NCBI GenBank assembly: GCA_030762175.1
Contig: CM060838.1
Location: forward strand, 15,692,001 to 15,756,000
Origin: Metallyticus violacea
Taxonomy: Eukaryota > Arthropoda > Insecta > Mantodea > Metallyticidae
Length of the DNA: 64,000 nt
Direction: 5' to 3'
The first letter of the stretch is position 1. Each line of letters starts with the position of its first letter. Made by a program: the position numbers and the translations under genes. This document shows, in pieces, positions 1 through 13,492 of the stretch. Below the pieces are notes generated by a model. The model made no database searches. It saw nothing but the letters and a program-made list of their open reading frames with translations, and was not told the origin of the DNA.

Positions 1-621
1 AACTCTTGTTTTTCCATTTCCACTTCTTCTGTCAAGCAAGTTGCCCTCTTCCATTCCGATCCCTTTTCATCTGCCCTCTTTCTGCATGGTTGTGCTGCGT
101 TGGAATTTGCCTCGTACGTTCTGAAAAGAGAACTGGTAGTATGGGCACGAATTTCTATGCTTGTTCACACACTCCATTGGTTCCAGTGTGCGTGGAGCAT
201 CCAAGTATCTGTCGTCAGCCTTATAGTCTTCCAGCGTCGGAGGGAGAAAGGATAGACCATCAAGAGAGGGGGAAAGAGACTCGCCAAGTGATATTATATT
301 GTAACATTAGAAACATGAACGTTGCGTGTCATGAAATAAACTAGAAAGAACATTTGTGCAACCACTCACGCCTACCAACTTTTTCTCTTTTCATTTTTAA
401 GGCTTTTTTTTTTAATAGAGCGCCATAGTTACTGCAGTCATGAAATTCATTTTGATAATGTTATGTAAGCTAAGTCTGCTAACATGTCTTCTCTCTTCTT
501 TATTGCCTGTAGCTTTGTGGTCATTATAATTTTATGCATCATGCTCACAAATTCCAACTTTGTCCATTATCTCTTTCCTTTTGCTAATATTCATTTTCTT
601 TTAACCTCTACATGTTATACG
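1..621. other. Unassigned AT-rich DNA
   Basis: No repeat or gene recognised. A 112-codon open frame runs through the first 344 bases, but it has no recognisable domain, is Cys- and Phe-rich in the way of translated pyrimidine tracts, and has no splice or promoter context I can support. Confidence 0.5.
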
Positions 622-884
622 AGCTACCACTGGGGCACCACAGGCGGTGGACACTGATGATACATGAGATGAAATATATTGGGAAAACCTTTTTTTTTTA
701 AGGGAGGAAACGTTCCAGGCCTAAGTTTAGGGTACCCCCCCTCCGGCATTTGCAGTTTATGAGGACTAAGGAAAAGAAAACCTGGAAAAAACCTCAGTCA
801 GGGAGGACGGTCCTGGCGGGATTCGAACCCCAGACCTCTCGCTCACGATTGTGCGCCTTGACGACCTCGGTCACCCGTGGCGGT
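622..884 (-). mobile_element. SINE-A copy, full length
   Basis: tRNA-derived retroposon without coding capacity, mobilised in trans by a LINE. Read on the minus strand it starts with the tRNA-like head (GTGACCGAGGTCGTCAAGG as A box, GGGGTTCGAATCCCGCC as B box), then the conserved middle (CTGACTGAGG, CTAAACTTAGGCCTGGAACG) and the 3' part ending near the CACCGCCTGTGGTGCC hairpin. It has small indels relative to its relatives, for example an enlarged C tract near 735. No target duplication was found. Confidence 0.9.
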
Positions 885-3373
885 ATAAAGAGATTTGAGA
901 AGTTAACATGAAACTTTATTGGTTGACATATTTTCCCAAATCCAAACTATTCCCTTGCTAAAATATTATTTTTATCTAAATAGTTATATCTTCTTTTGAA
1001 TGTTAGTTGTTGAAATATTTTGGAGAAAGCTGTTGGTAATGACACTGGTGATTTTTGCATTTCTTATATAATAGTTTAAAAATATGATATTATAACTAGT
1101 CCGAAATGTCCCTGTTAAAAATGAAAAGCTATATGTACAACTTAAGAGATTGCTTATATTGTCAGCACATATTTTTTATTTTTTAGTTGCATTTGTGGGT
1201 ACTATCTCCAGAGAAGTAAATATTTCCAATCGCGTTTCATTTCGATATTAAAGTGCGTATTTCTTATGTTGTTTCTTTATCAGTAAAGCTTCTGCTTTTT
1301 GAATGAAATATTCATTAAATAAGGTTGCTCTTTGTTTTGGATCTTTTGTGGAAATTTCATTTTTTGTCACTTCCCTTTTCATTTTTGAGTGACATTTATC
1401 AGACTTTTTTTTTCTTTTTTTGAATATTCCAAATAGTATTAGGTTTGTTAGTAACGGATTTATTTCGCTTACATAGTCAAATTTTTAGCTGTGTTTATAA
1501 TCTTTTTTTAGATTTTTGCAGTACTTTAATTGTGGATCATTATGAAAGTATTTAAGAAGGAGTTAAACGTGTTATTTGCACTGTCGGTCTTGTATATTTC
1601 TCCCCACGATTGTTCTGTAAGCAGGCCATTAAAACGTTTTACGCTTTCTTTGTTAATAAATACTATAGCTGGTTAGACAATTCGCTATTCCAATTGGGAA
1701 CACAATAATGAATTTTCATAACTGTCCATCATGGCTTGAAAATCCATTAATTAGAAGTTGGATTTCATTGTACTTCATTTTAGACGTATCCATAAAAACA
1801 TTGTTAATAACAGTATTGAAATTGTTTTGGATTCCAGTTGTAAAATTTGCTATATGCCTGAGATTATATTGTCACATCTCATTTCCTCATTTTTCCTACA
1901 TCTAACTAAGCAAATGGCTGAACACTAGGGATGTACTCCAATCCTAATCCCTATAAATATTTTACATCACAGGGAATTCAGGATAAACCCAGTGATACAA
2001 TGACCTGCTAATTCTGCAGCTTTTTATAGGTATTACCACAAGAATGTGCTATTTGTAGGTCGTTATTACCATGGTTAGGGAGAAGAGTTGTCCATATCAT
2101 GTCTCTCGATAGACTGACGCTTATTCTTTACCAAAGCTCCCAACATTACAGCTATACACATGCGCGGAGTTTGACTTTCCTATGTTTTACTTACGTCAGG
2201 CGGGCGTTCAATTAGCTCGCGATTGTTAGAATAATGATAATTTTCGTTATTAGTATTTTAATTGCTAACTAATTGCTAATTAGTACTTTAATTATTAACG
2301 CAAATTTCAATTATAAACCCCCCTTCCCCACACATGCCACAATGTTCTTAAAATTAAACAAATTTGTTCTTTTGATTACTCTATCATTAAGGCTATATTT
2401 AAATCACCACAGGGAATAAAGCTAATCTTTGGTTTAAAGAGGCGTTTTAAAATAGCGTCTAAATTATATATGTATGATTTTCAAAATTTCACTTCATTTC
2501 ATCCCATTTATCATGGGAATGTTGTTATTGTTGCAGACTCCACGTGGGTGAACCAAATTATGAAGTGGTTTAAAGATTGACTGTGGGCTGCCTCGGTGTT
2601 GTTGCCGGGGCTCCAGCAGCAACAATATCTCAGAATGATTCCGCTATTTCGTTAAGTGGGGCTCAACAGGACCGGGAGGGGAAATTAAAGATGTAAATGA
2701 GCACGCGATGGGATATATAACTGTGCCATTTATTATGACCAAACTCTATTGCGTCCTTTGGTGTTTTCGCGTTTGATAGACCGGGCTATCAAATGGGCTA
2801 TTTTGGATATTAACTTAGTCGCCGTTTATGAATCTTTCAAACAGTACTGCGAACTGTTTAACTGAGTCGCACTGAAATGAACTGAACTGAGTGAGTGAAT
2901 GCATACAACTCAATGCTAAGTGCCTGGCTTGACCGCGAACTGAATACTGCTTGCTTTGTTTCAATTGCATTATTTGCACATATCCTTAGGTTATTAATTA
3001 TTTCTGCTGTGTGCATACCGTTTTTGGGTGGTATCAAACAGTCACATGAAGAGAACATTGCTACTAGGAAGGAAAAGTGGCTAAAAAGCTAAGAAAAGGG
3101 AACAAATGCGTCATAGCACCTTATACGACAATAATATGCTTGGTAGTCCCGTCCATAGCATGATGATAGGCATAAGGTCTAAATGACCTGTATGGGCGAA
3201 GTAAATGTATTTAATTTAGCATACGCCATCACATAAAGAATATGTAACGACAGAGGATGGTTTATCACGCAAGGAACATTGAATACACAGCATGAACCAT
3301 TCCGAAGGCAAGAGATATACATTGTATGTTTATTACATCATTATTTAACATTTACATTCGTTGTACGATTTGG
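885..3373. other. Unassigned AT-rich DNA
   Basis: Low-GC sequence with T-rich tracts. A slightly more GC-rich patch at about 2520-2700 has no domain or repeat match I can make. Short opposing open frames at 2858-3092 overlap each other on both strands and look like chance. Confidence 0.5.
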
Positions 3374-3385
3374 TTTGTAGGTAAC

Positions 3386-3677
3386 TTGTTGTGGTTAATT
3401 TATGGATGCTCTTTAACATCTCAGGTCATCAGCGTCCCATTCAAATCAGAGGGTGAAACGGCCGACAAATTTTGCTCAGAGGCCTCTTCTTTAAGGCTTG
3501 AGGTTCTTTATCGTGCCGTAAATGCACGACGCGGGACCCACAGCTTTACTTCCCTTCCGAAGGAAGCCATACTTAGGATTTTTATGTCCGAAAAAATCCG
3601 TCGTCCCTGGTCAGGATTGATCCCGCGATCTTGGGTTTACGAAGTAAGTATGGTTACCACTAGACACTAGGACCGAC
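3386..3677 (-). mobile_element. SINE-B copy, full length, old
   Basis: On the minus strand the element begins with the tRNA-like head (GTCCTAGTGTCTAGTGGTAACC) at 3677 and ends at the AAAGAGCATCC motif near 3400. It matches the copies at 13493, 16196 and 49486 over the whole length, including GGGAAGTAAAG and GAGGCCTCTGAGC. Flanks TTTGTAGGTAAC (3374-3385) and TTTGCATGTAAC (3680-3691) look like a decayed target-site duplication, which fits an old insertion. Confidence 0.88.
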
Positions 3678-3691
3678 AGTTTGCATGTAAC

Positions 3692-6188
3692 GGTTGGAGC
3701 ACACCTTTTTTCACAACTGTGTCAGTAACTTTTACTAAATTATTCCCAGCAGTTCCTATAAAGCAATGCCCAGAAAACAAAAAAGTGTTGCCGAAAGACA
3801 ACAATCGACTTGTCATCTCAAAATACGCGTCTGTATAGAAATGAAACAAACAAGGAGAAAAACGATGGAAGGAGACTATGAAGAAAGTGAATAACGCTCT
3901 ACGAAGCATGTTTGAAGCCCTTTTGTTAAGAAGTTGACTGTTTATAGAGTTTGTTGGAGAGTTGTGCGGGTGGAAAAGGATGGGATGAACATGATTTGGT
4001 GCTGCAATATCTTTCCGACATATTGCAGATACGAGGGGAAAGGAGTGTCATGGAAACTAGCAGCATTGCAACTCTCAACAAAGAAAACAGAAGACGCCAG
4101 ACCTGTTATCTTGTTGCTCATTGCTTGCGAAGAGCTACCAGCCGAAACTTGGATGTTATAGGCAAATCTCAACAAAAGTTGCCTTTGCTTTCGATATATC
4201 GATCTTTCCGTTCTCCCGTTCGTAGTTTCCTTCCTCTCTGTTTATGGTGAAAACTGACTCAAATTATAATACGTAGGCAGCGCAGTTAATTATATTTCCG
4301 TGCTTAAAGCTTCATCCTAGTTTTTGTTAACTTAATAGGCTCTTCCTTTGTGTCTATTCAAATCGTTTTCCTTTTGTGCTCATTTGAAACCATTGCTATT
4401 TAATCATCTATCGGTACTCGGGGATATATACAATGATAAGTGCTACTAATCTTCCAATGGCGCCACGATAGAGGTCATAAGAAAGAAGAATACATTTTTG
4501 GAAGACAATTTCTCATGACTTGTTGTTCCTTCACTTAACCTATTCCACCTTCTTGAACTATTCACTTTAGTGAAGCTAACCAACTTCTTTCCCTTTTAAC
4601 TTTTTCTTGTATCTGTAAACAGTCTTATGTCTTCTTTCCCAGGAACATTACATTATATGTATAAAGTATTCTGAAAGCTGCCAAATCGGAATATTAGCAG
4701 AAATTAACAAATTTAAACAACAAATTATCTTCAATTTTGCTAAAAAGCTGATTGAAAGTCCTATATTCCAGAAGTACATCTCATATTTTGAGATACTGAC
4801 AGTAGTATAATTGCTAAATTTATTTAACTTGTCTTATACGGAAAAAACACGAAGTTTATTAATCACAGTACTAATGTATGATGATAAATTATTTTATAGC
4901 ATGATTTTGTCACTTCAATTGAAAGCTTCGTATGTTGCTGGTTCAAAATAGTATTTTCAAGGTTATCTGCAATAGCACAGAGCACACGCAGAGCTCCTGT
5001 TACTGTAAAATGCATTTACTTCCTTTAGGATGTTAGTTTTATGCACATTAGAAAAGCGTGAAGTTAATGGGGATGTGTTAATAAAATGTTCAGCTCTTCT
5101 TTAGGGAATCCGAACAGAAGTGCCCTATCGTTCTTAAGAAATTTAAGAAGGGATAAACATGAAATCCGTGAGACTGTTACTCCGCGGTCTGGATCAAAGA
5201 AGTCACAAAGCTGTTGGGAAGAGGGAAGCCGTGTGCCCATCTTGCGAAGTTACAAGAAAAACCGCCTCTTGCTTCCGCCGGGACTGAAATTATAAGTTAC
5301 AGCTGGCTGCACCGCAGGGTTTCGTTGATCAAAAGATATTGCTTACCCGAGCACGATGACAGCGGGGAATGTGATCAGCCAAGGTACGGAATGAAATCTG
5401 AGCCGTAAGGATAGCGAAATCGTTGCTTGAATCTTAAACGGCAATCTACTTTTTGAGCCGTTTTCAGCCGAGGACCTAGGAAAACCCACACAAAGATGAC
5501 GTTCTTCATATTCATCATAGCCCTCATCTCTTCTATCTCTACTCCCGGCTCTTTTTCCTTCACTACTACTTTTGTGCTCCTCCTACTTCCTTCATAGTGT
5601 GTGCAAAATTGAATTCATAAACAAATAGACACGTGGCACTTAATGTATAAGAATAATTTAAATAAAAAATTATAAATTATAAATGAACTAAAAAGTATAA
5701 AATAATTCATCGTCACCAAATACAGATTTATAGCCCCATGCAAATTCATAATCTTATAAACTTTTTTTAAAATTCTTCCAAACGAAAAACGTGGGGCGCA
5801 TGCAATAGTTTGTCTGAACCTTTTGTTTGATTAATTTAAACTATAAATACCCTTAACAGTTATTAATTTTATCTATTGCTATTGCTATTTTCACCCTTTC
5901 ACAGATAAAACAGTTGCAGGTAGCAACCCAGAAGAATTTCACATGTAGGGGAAAATGTCGGTTTTAAATCACGACAAGACGCTGCCTTCTTTGGAAGCTC
6001 AGTGTACTAATTACAAGAAATTGTCCATTTTTTGTGATTTTAGCGTAATTTTAACTACTATAAATTATATATTTATTTAATATAAATTGCACCAAATTTG
6101 TGTTAATTTTATAAATTAAGTACAATTTAAAAATATTTTATTACAATGTAATAGTTTATTACAATGTAATAGTTTATTAATGCAGTGA
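3692..6188. other. Unassigned DNA with a GC-richer patch
   Basis: Mostly AT-rich. Two patches, about 3930-4250 and 5080-5580, are closer to balanced composition and hold short overlapping frames on both strands. None has a recognisable domain, so they could be old transposon pieces or chance. I assign nothing. Confidence 0.45.
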
Positions 6189-6460
6189 ACCGCCACGGGT
6201 GCCCGAGGTCGTTAACGTTCGAACTCGTGAGCAGAAGGTCTGGGGTTTGAACCCCGCCACGATCGTCCTTCCTGACTGAGTTTTTTTTCCAGGTTTTTCT
6301 TAATACTGATAAATTGCCAAAGCCTGTGAGGTACCCTAAAACTTAGGCCTGAAACGTTTTCTTCTTTAAAAAAATCCTTTCCCAATTTATCATTTCATCT
6401 CATTTATCATCAATATCCACTTCCTGTGGTGCCGCAGTAGTAAAAACGGGCGTTAAACAC
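6189..6460 (+). mobile_element. SINE-A copy, full length
   Basis: Head starts at CCGCCACGGGTG with a diverged A box (CCGAGGTCGTTAACG) and B box GGGGTTTGAACCCCGCC. The 3' end GGGCGTTAAACAC stops at 6460 and runs straight into an (AAT)n tract, so the microsatellite probably grew from the SINE's own tail. No clear target duplication. Confidence 0.9.
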
Positions 6461-6461
6461 A

Positions 6462-6512
<51 letters not shown>
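6461..6512 (+). repeat. (AAT)n microsatellite, SINE-A tail
   Basis: About 17 uninterrupted AAT/TAA units directly after the 3' end of the SINE-A copy. Similar tail-born simple repeats follow other copies here, for example (TCAA)n at 36949. Confidence 0.95.
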
Positions 6513-6513
<1 letters not shown>

Positions 6514-8161
6514 TAAAATAGTTATATTAAAGGATCTTCAGTATAGTAAAATGCAATTCTCTCTTTTAGCTATGCTCTGAAAGTGTATATTGTCCTGTAT
6601 ATAAATTCATCTATTTATTAATAAATAATATAAATATGAAAATTGACACAACCAAAATAAATATACGCGGAGAATTATAAACAAATTGCAATGATTGTAG
6701 ATGTTGATACCGCTTTTTATCTGTAAGGAAAGTAATTTACATTGTGTTACAAAATGAAATAACACATTAAAGAAATACGACATGAAATTTTCATTTCGTT
6801 AAACGAAACAAGTAGGGGGAGGAAGTGAAGAGGAAATACGAAATACGAAACAAGGAGGAAATAATAAGCAGTAATTAAACTACAATTAAAACCTTTCAAA
6901 CCTCTGGTGTGTGGGAAGTTTGCTGTTGCTTATTAAAAATAATATTATATAGCAAGAAGATAAGAAGATAAGAAGGAGGTTAAGCGGAAGAAAGATGAAA
7001 GATTTCAAGAAATGTTTATAAAAAGAAGTATATTATAAATAGTTTACAAGCCAGTGTTATTGATACTAATGAAAGAAATACCTATCTCTCTAAGAAAAAT
7101 CAAAGATGCTACAGAAATATAAATCCTTGGATCCAGTAAAAAAGTAATATGGTATGACAAAATATAGTAGCATTTTTTCATACAGAATAGTACAGAAAGA
7201 AAAAGTGACCAAAAACTATAAGGGAAAATGCTTCAAAGTATTAGTAGTAACTCATTCTTAACGATATGAAGAAAGAGAATAAGAAATAGTTCAGTGTGCA
7301 GTAACCATTTTCTCATAAAATGCGATCTATCGATCCTAAAAACAAAAGCTGGTCTGTCAAGTACAATAGTTCTGAAGTAATGCAGCACACATTTACTAAG
7401 AAAGTACATCGATTATATAAACATTTCTCTTAAATGAACTTATATCCCTTTTACTCCAACAGGAATTGGGGTTTCTGTGTGGAAGCAGGAAGGAACAGGG
7501 GAGCTGCACTTTCGGCTCAAACAAACAGCACCCGAAACAAAGGATATCGACAGAATAATCGATTGTCTTCGAGAAATAAAAGCATCGCTGCAACATCTGC
7601 TACACTCTGCCTCTGAAAATTAGTGTTACATTACCACCATCATTTTGTCTCTGCGACATTTGTACCGAACTAGGGATGCACTAGTAACAAAGCCTGGAAG
7701 AACAGCAAGAATTATTACAGCTCCCAACTCTCCTACAGGCAAACTCTTGTTAGTGAACCGTGACAGTTTGACTGGGAGAAAGTTAAATTTACTGTACGAG
7801 AGATAGCCGTACAAGAACAAAGGATATAAAAATAAGGCAAAGGATTAGCATTAAATTAATTTTTAGAACGTTACAATGGTGCTGTGGTATTAAAAATTTA
7901 GCCCATTCCTTTACAAAAAGGACTACTGAATGCAGATATGTATATGGTCCATTAAAACCCTGATCAGCTAACTCAAGTTGTGGTTTATTAAACAGGGCTA
8001 TTCTCTCGCTAGAGGCCCCAAACAATATCAATAAACATGTGAGCCATTCAGATAATGTTCAGAAAATTTTATACATATACTTTCAACGATCAAAACAGGA
8101 TCTGCTCATAACTTAAGCTGAAAATGTTCTCCCACATCCAAAAACACTAATGTGCATTTCT
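6513..8161. other. Unassigned AT-rich DNA
   Basis: No repeat family or domain recognised. Overlapping 60-80 codon frames on both strands around 7396-8031 carry no known motif. Confidence 0.5.
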
Positions 8162-8329
8162 TTAAATTCTTAATTTTTCTCCCAAAGCGACATCAATGGC
8201 TTCAAACTTCTGGCGTATAGCTTCTTTAAGCTGATCAATTGTGCGAGGTTTGTTTTAATATAATTTTCCTTTCAATAGGCCCCAAAGAATGAAGTCGAGA
8301 AGCGTTAGATTGCGAGATCTGGGTAGCCA
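8162..8329 (-). pseudogene. Mariner-like transposase C-terminal remnant
   Basis: The minus-strand frame of 56 codons reads W-L-P-R-S-R-N-L-T-L-L-D-F-I-L-W-G at its start, matching the SPDLTPxDFxLWG motif that carries the third catalytic acidic residue of mariner/Tc1 DDE transposases. It continues with RTIDQLKEAIRQKFEAID, the helical C-terminal region usual for this family. There is one in-frame TAA (after GKLY), and Asp of PDL has become Asn. I could not find terminal inverted repeats or the two upstream catalytic Asp motifs, so this is a dead fragment. It differs clearly from the family at 18302 and 31928. Confidence 0.8.
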
Positions 8330-11133
8330 AAAAATCTGTCTGATTCCATTCTTAAACAATAACACACGGTAAGTGTTTTTTTTTTTTTTGTGCTGTTCTT
8401 TGACACTGGAGATTTGGCAAATTAGTTTCCATGGTGACGCCAGTAATTAATTATTTGCATCGTTTAATGATTCTGCGGAACAACTGTGGGCTCCTAAATG
8501 TTGAGTGAGAAGCCTTCCTGTTGTCTTAAAATGTTTTATAATTAAGTTTGAAATGCCATATGACATGTTTTAAACGAACCTGTTTGCCGGTCTTTCCTAA
8601 TGAGGAACATGCGCTGTGCCTTTATACATTGTTAATCACATGACATTCGAGTCCCAACTGCCGAGATGCGATGACGCAGAACAATGGAATTGCTGGACGT
8701 ACTCATTAGAATTTGGGGTCTATGCTGTTTTGCTTCATATGTATGTGCATATAAATTTACATTCTATTATCTAAATGACATATTTTATAATCAATAGTTT
8801 GGGACCTCTAACGAGGGAGCTATCCTGTACTTAGAAGAATGCATAAGTGAACTGGAAAGCAAATTTTTTCTAGATTTATCATTTTAATATTACTAGATAG
8901 TTATTTTCTGATGTTTTACAACTACTTACAGAAGTTCATTAAAAGAATCTCCAAACATAAGCATTATTACAATCATATGGACAATTGCGGCATATATTTC
9001 ATTTTGGTTTTTCAAAAACATTAAGATTTTATTATCCAGGCAATAATGATATGACAATTAACGCGTGATACACAAAAAACAAAACAAAAAAAAAAGCTAT
9101 CTGTCTGATTCCTGGTCTAAGTTCAACTAGTGTTTTAGACATCAAAGAAAGCTTTTGTTGTAAAGCATTATTAACTTTCTTCCTGTTATTCTATTGCGGA
9201 TGTCCTGAGAGTATAAATTTGACCCGATAGGCTGCGGAGAGATACAGCTAAGTAATCTACTCTGGTGTGAAACTGGCTGAAGCGAATTTAATCATATGTT
9301 CTTACTTAATTAGTCCATACATGTCAATGATCTTGGTTTAAGTCTTGCCTTACTTATAATCCTGAAAAATGTTAAAAACCAAATCCATTCTAATTCAAAG
9401 TTTTGAGTTTTAGATTTGTAGAAGTAGCTGGTGTTTGTATTACTTAGCAAATTTTTTCCTTATGAATGTAATCATTTATCGTTAATTTTAGCAGTAATAT
9501 CGCAAAATATTAATCAGTGTCATACATAGAATACAATATTTAACTTTAAAAATCTGAAATCAGTTATCAAAAAAATTGCCTTTCTAAAATCTAATTTTCA
9601 ACGATTTTAAAAGATATTTATGTTACTTTGATATACAGTAATTTCCAAAATAACTACACTACATAAGTTCTGTTACAGATAAAAATGCAAGGAACTTAAA
9701 ACTATTGTTAAAAGATTTCCAATATTAGAAATGAACATCATCAATTCTTGATAATACCTGCGTCATAGGTTGGGCTAACGGAGAGGGTTTCGGTCCAAAT
9801 AGTTTAGAAAAAAGACTAGTCTTTTATCCCCGGAACACCGAAGTGATTTTTGAGGGAACGATAGCAGAACAAGGAATGAAGCTGGAAAGATTACATCATA
9901 TTATTCTCGAAACTCCCTCCCTGTCTCAACCAATAGAAACAAAACATATGTAACAAGATTTTTCAGCATAATCGGATAGATATTCGGTTGAAACTAGATA
10001 GGAACAGGTGCATGAACGACACAGGCATAATAAAAAATGCTTGACATTGTTTATTTTAATTTACTTAATAATTTTATCGCCATCAGTATATTGAAAGAAT
10101 TTTAAAGCCTTTTCCGGATCCTGTAAAGTCAAAATGGCGGCCCACAGGTTTCCTTTTCGGCCACCCCAGGTACACGTAAACAACAATTTAATTATTTAAT
10201 TAGCTCGAAAACCTCGTTCTATAAATCAAAGTTACTGTGATGTCACCATTCATACTGTGCCGATATGTCTAATGGTACGCCCCTACTTACAGCAGATATT
10301 CTTTATCGGCAGATGAACTATTTCGCATACATAGACGTGTGTTTCACAGTACGGTAATTATATCTGCTCTGCATCGCGCAAATTCTATAGAGTTCTAGTG
10401 TATTCCGTTGCATTCATTTCGCATGCTAAGGCATTTCTATAATTCTTTTCATGTTTCAGTTGTATTTAATAAATGTCATTAAACAAATTTTGAGTGGTGA
10501 CTGATATTCCTAGCAATTTTAGCACGTCTTTATTTTATTACTAATCCATTACTGTACAGCTAATAGTTAATAGTTTCGGAAAATTTAGTTAAAAATAAAA
10601 TTTACCTTATCTGAGTGCGTTGTTTATAGAAACTAATATTTCAATTTATACGATATGTAGACAGGGTATTTATAGTATTTTGTATAATGCAGTAAGGCCC
10701 AAGTAAGCAGCCACTAAGTTTAAGTTTTCGAAACAGAGCTGAAGATCTAAGTAAGATAATGGAATACGTTAAGTCATGCCGCAAAATGGTTGCCGCTCAG
10801 GAAACAGCGGTTGGAGTACGGCTGAGGAAGAACCCCTTAACAATAAATCCTTGCCTTTGGAACGTTTTGAGGTGCGGTAATCTGCCGTAATTATTCTTTG
10901 CCAAGAAAAAGAAAAGATACTGCTCACGGCAAAGAGCAAAACTGCTGCAGAAACATTTACATGGAAGATAAAATAATATTGCAATGTAATTCAAACGGAC
11001 CCAGATCAAGGGCCCTGCGATATGACAATTATTTGTGTGGTGCACTCATAGCAATATTTTTTCGGAGAAGAGACTAGTGACCCTAGATTGAATCACTTTG
11101 ATATCCCCGAAAATAGAGAGTAATTATTCATGC

Positions 11134-11136
<3 letters not shown>
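8330..11136. other. Unassigned AT-rich DNA
   Basis: No repeat family recognised. A poly-T run lies at 8370-8390. A short ATG-led stretch at 10134-10169 ending in a splice-donor-like CAG|GTACAC is discussed as a weak candidate exon. Frames at 10769-11045 on the minus strand have no recognisable domain. Confidence 0.45.

Positions 11137-11183
<47 letters not shown>
11137..11183. repeat. (TA)n microsatellite
   Basis: Uninterrupted TA dinucleotide run of about 47 bases; self-complementary and likely length-variable. Confidence 0.97.
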
Positions 11184-11185
<2 letters not shown>

Positions 11186-11851
11186 TTTATCTTCTATAAG
11201 GTTCTCTAAATCCCTATATCTAAAAGAAAAAGTTCTACTAAAATCGTCCAGACAGTATAAATAATGAATGTTCTTCTCTTTTTTATTTTATTTATTTATT
11301 TGTTTTTTTTTATGCCTCAGTTTGAATTTCATTTGAATTTTTGATAGTTTTTCCACGAGGAACACATACCGGGGTTCAGTTTTAAATGACCATACCTCAT
11401 ACCTATTTTAATCGGACACTCTTCTTTTATTTTATATTTTCATCTTAACTAGAAATAAATATCATGCATGTATTATTTTTTGTAATAAAGGTTCACTAAA
11501 AATTTAAAACTATTTCTTAAGAGTATCATATGTAACAAAATAATATTTTAAATATATTCTTTACAGTTACCACCTGTTACGCACTACTATGTGAGGTGTA
11601 ATGTCTCACTTTAGGAATTTTCAACAATAATTTATTAGTGGACAGATACCTTTTAAACGTATATAAATTAGTACTATGTGAAAGTGTGAGGCTAATATTT
11701 AATCCATTAATTCTGGATGTTTGATGGACAATACTCTTTTTCAATGTAAAGTCACTAGGACCTAGTTTTCCAAAGCATATATACTAATGGAAATATTGTT
11801 TTTAATTTCAATATACGATATCCACACAAATATTTAGACTGCCAAATAACT

Positions 11852-11880
11852 TGTATGTATGTATGTATGTATGTATGTAT
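11852..11880 (+). repeat. (GTAT)n microsatellite
   Basis: About seven GTAT tetranucleotide units. Confidence 0.95.
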
Positions 11881-12483
11881 ATACAATGCAAATGAAATAT
11901 TAAACATAAATAGTTACAACTGGATGTAGGCTATGTTTATTAAATACGAAATCCTTGATTTGTTGCCAAAATAACACCTAATGCTTTGCCATGAATTTGG
12001 ATAAGTATTTCAAATAAGAGTATTCACTTATTAATGGTAGGAATATTTTAAATTTTCTATCTAAATATTGTTACATCATACTTTTCACATGGTAATGACA
12101 ATACTTTTAAAAGTTTAAACAATATTTTTCAATTATTTGGATTACTGTTAGGCTGCGTGTTTATTCAAACATCTACTGAATTAAATTAATTTATAAACAA
12201 AGTTAATGTAACTTCTGTATCTAATGTTTTGTCAGATTTTGTGAATATGATTTAAATTATGTTTTTTTCGTAGAAAAGATATTTTAAATTACGTAATCTA
12301 AACCTGAGGAAAATAAGAGAATTAACTTTGTATGTTAACAAGTCAAGGCCTTCTGAAATTATAAACATTACTCACTATACAAAATTCTATTCAACTGTTT
12401 ACATAAGCTTTAGGATGGTTTGGTTCGTGTGTTATTCGGAGCTTTTATTGTATATAAATTGTGCAGCACTTGCTCTGTGTGTT

Positions 12484-12485
<2 letters not shown>

Positions 12486-12515
<30 letters not shown>
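12486..12515. repeat. (TA)n microsatellite
   Basis: About 15 TA units. They produce the YIYIYIYI runs in spurious translations of both strands. Confidence 0.95.
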
Positions 12516-12516
<1 letters not shown>

Positions 12517-13254
12517 TTAAAGAAAGGGTGCGATACATATGTCAAAACGGAGAAGTGGTAAATTGATTCGCAGGAAATTGTCCAATCCGTTGTGTTCCAA
12601 CTACTGAATCTGTGCGTCAACTTGTTAGAAACCCACTAGAGACAGAACTTATAACATGTCCCGTTTCACTATTTTACAACATGCGTATAACATATTAAAT
12701 AACATAGTTACTATCTCTCCTTACAGTAGGTGCTATAAATGTTCCTTTTTCCTGACAGAAAATACCTAACATCTTAGGAAATTATTTTTGGCATTTATTT
12801 TAGTTCTCCATCATTAATGAACTTTACTTCAGTTCGAATGTTTATTTTATGTTCCTCCAGTGTTTTAGATTTAGTTGAATATACTCTTATTTTTTCAATA
12901 TCTCCCAAAGTTAAAAATCACAAACCGTAAGATGCTGGGAACAAAGATTCCATAATCCAGAGCTAGTAATTCTGAGACGAAATATACGCCGCATTTCTGT
13001 CATAGATTGAAGAATTGGCCCTTCAGAGAGCCTGTTTTATTAAACTTCTGTACAAGTTTTTTTCTTAATGTTGGAAACGGACTGCCAGGAAATGTATGCA
13101 TGAATGTCTGTCTCATTCATGCATTCATCAATGTATCTGATGTATGTCTTGAAGATTTAATGAAAGCATACTCTCGACTGCACAACACAACTGCCTGACT
13201 TTGTCAAACTTCCGCTCGCAACTGACTGCAAGAGAGAATAACCATAAATTGAGG

Positions 13255-13492
13255 AACAGGATTTAATATGTTGATTAATATAAAGAAGAGGAAAGTATAG
13301 AAAGGAGTAGAAAAATATTAAGTTGAAGTAGAAACAAAAAAAAAATGAAATACTAAAAATATGAAAAATATGAGGAGTATAAAAATGTGTATGAGAGTGA
13401 AGAGAATAAGAGTTTGAAGAAAAAAGTATAATTGAAGCAGAAGGAGTAGAAATATGAGCGAAAATATAAAAAAAAATTGTATGAGCAGAGGA
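13255..13492 (+). repeat. Purine-rich (A/G) strand-asymmetric block
   Basis: The plus strand is almost free of C and dominated by GAA, AGAA and GGA motifs. The same composition resumes after the SINE-B insertion, from 13780 to about 13835, so the SINE split one purine-rich block. Diverged short internal repeats (GAAGTAGAAA, GGAGTAGAAA) suggest an old minisatellite. Confidence 0.7.
13481..13492. repeat. Target-site duplication, left
   Basis: ATGAGCAGAGGA, exactly repeated at 13768-13779 on the far side of the SINE-B copy. Confidence 0.95.

Larger units (their letters stand above)
11184..13254. other. Unassigned AT-rich DNA with microsatellites
   Basis: Very AT-rich. Apart from the (GTAT)n and (TA)n tracts listed separately, nothing was recognised. 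Confidence 0.5.

Noticed and set aside
6..344. 112-codon open frame at the window start
   Set aside because: No domain, no conserved motif, no splice or promoter context, and low-complexity Cys/Phe content typical of translated pyrimidine tracts.
11137..12515. Repeated simple tracts as a possible CRISPR or satellite array
   Set aside because: They are ordinary di- and tetranucleotide microsatellites; no direct repeat with unique spacers occurs anywhere in the window.
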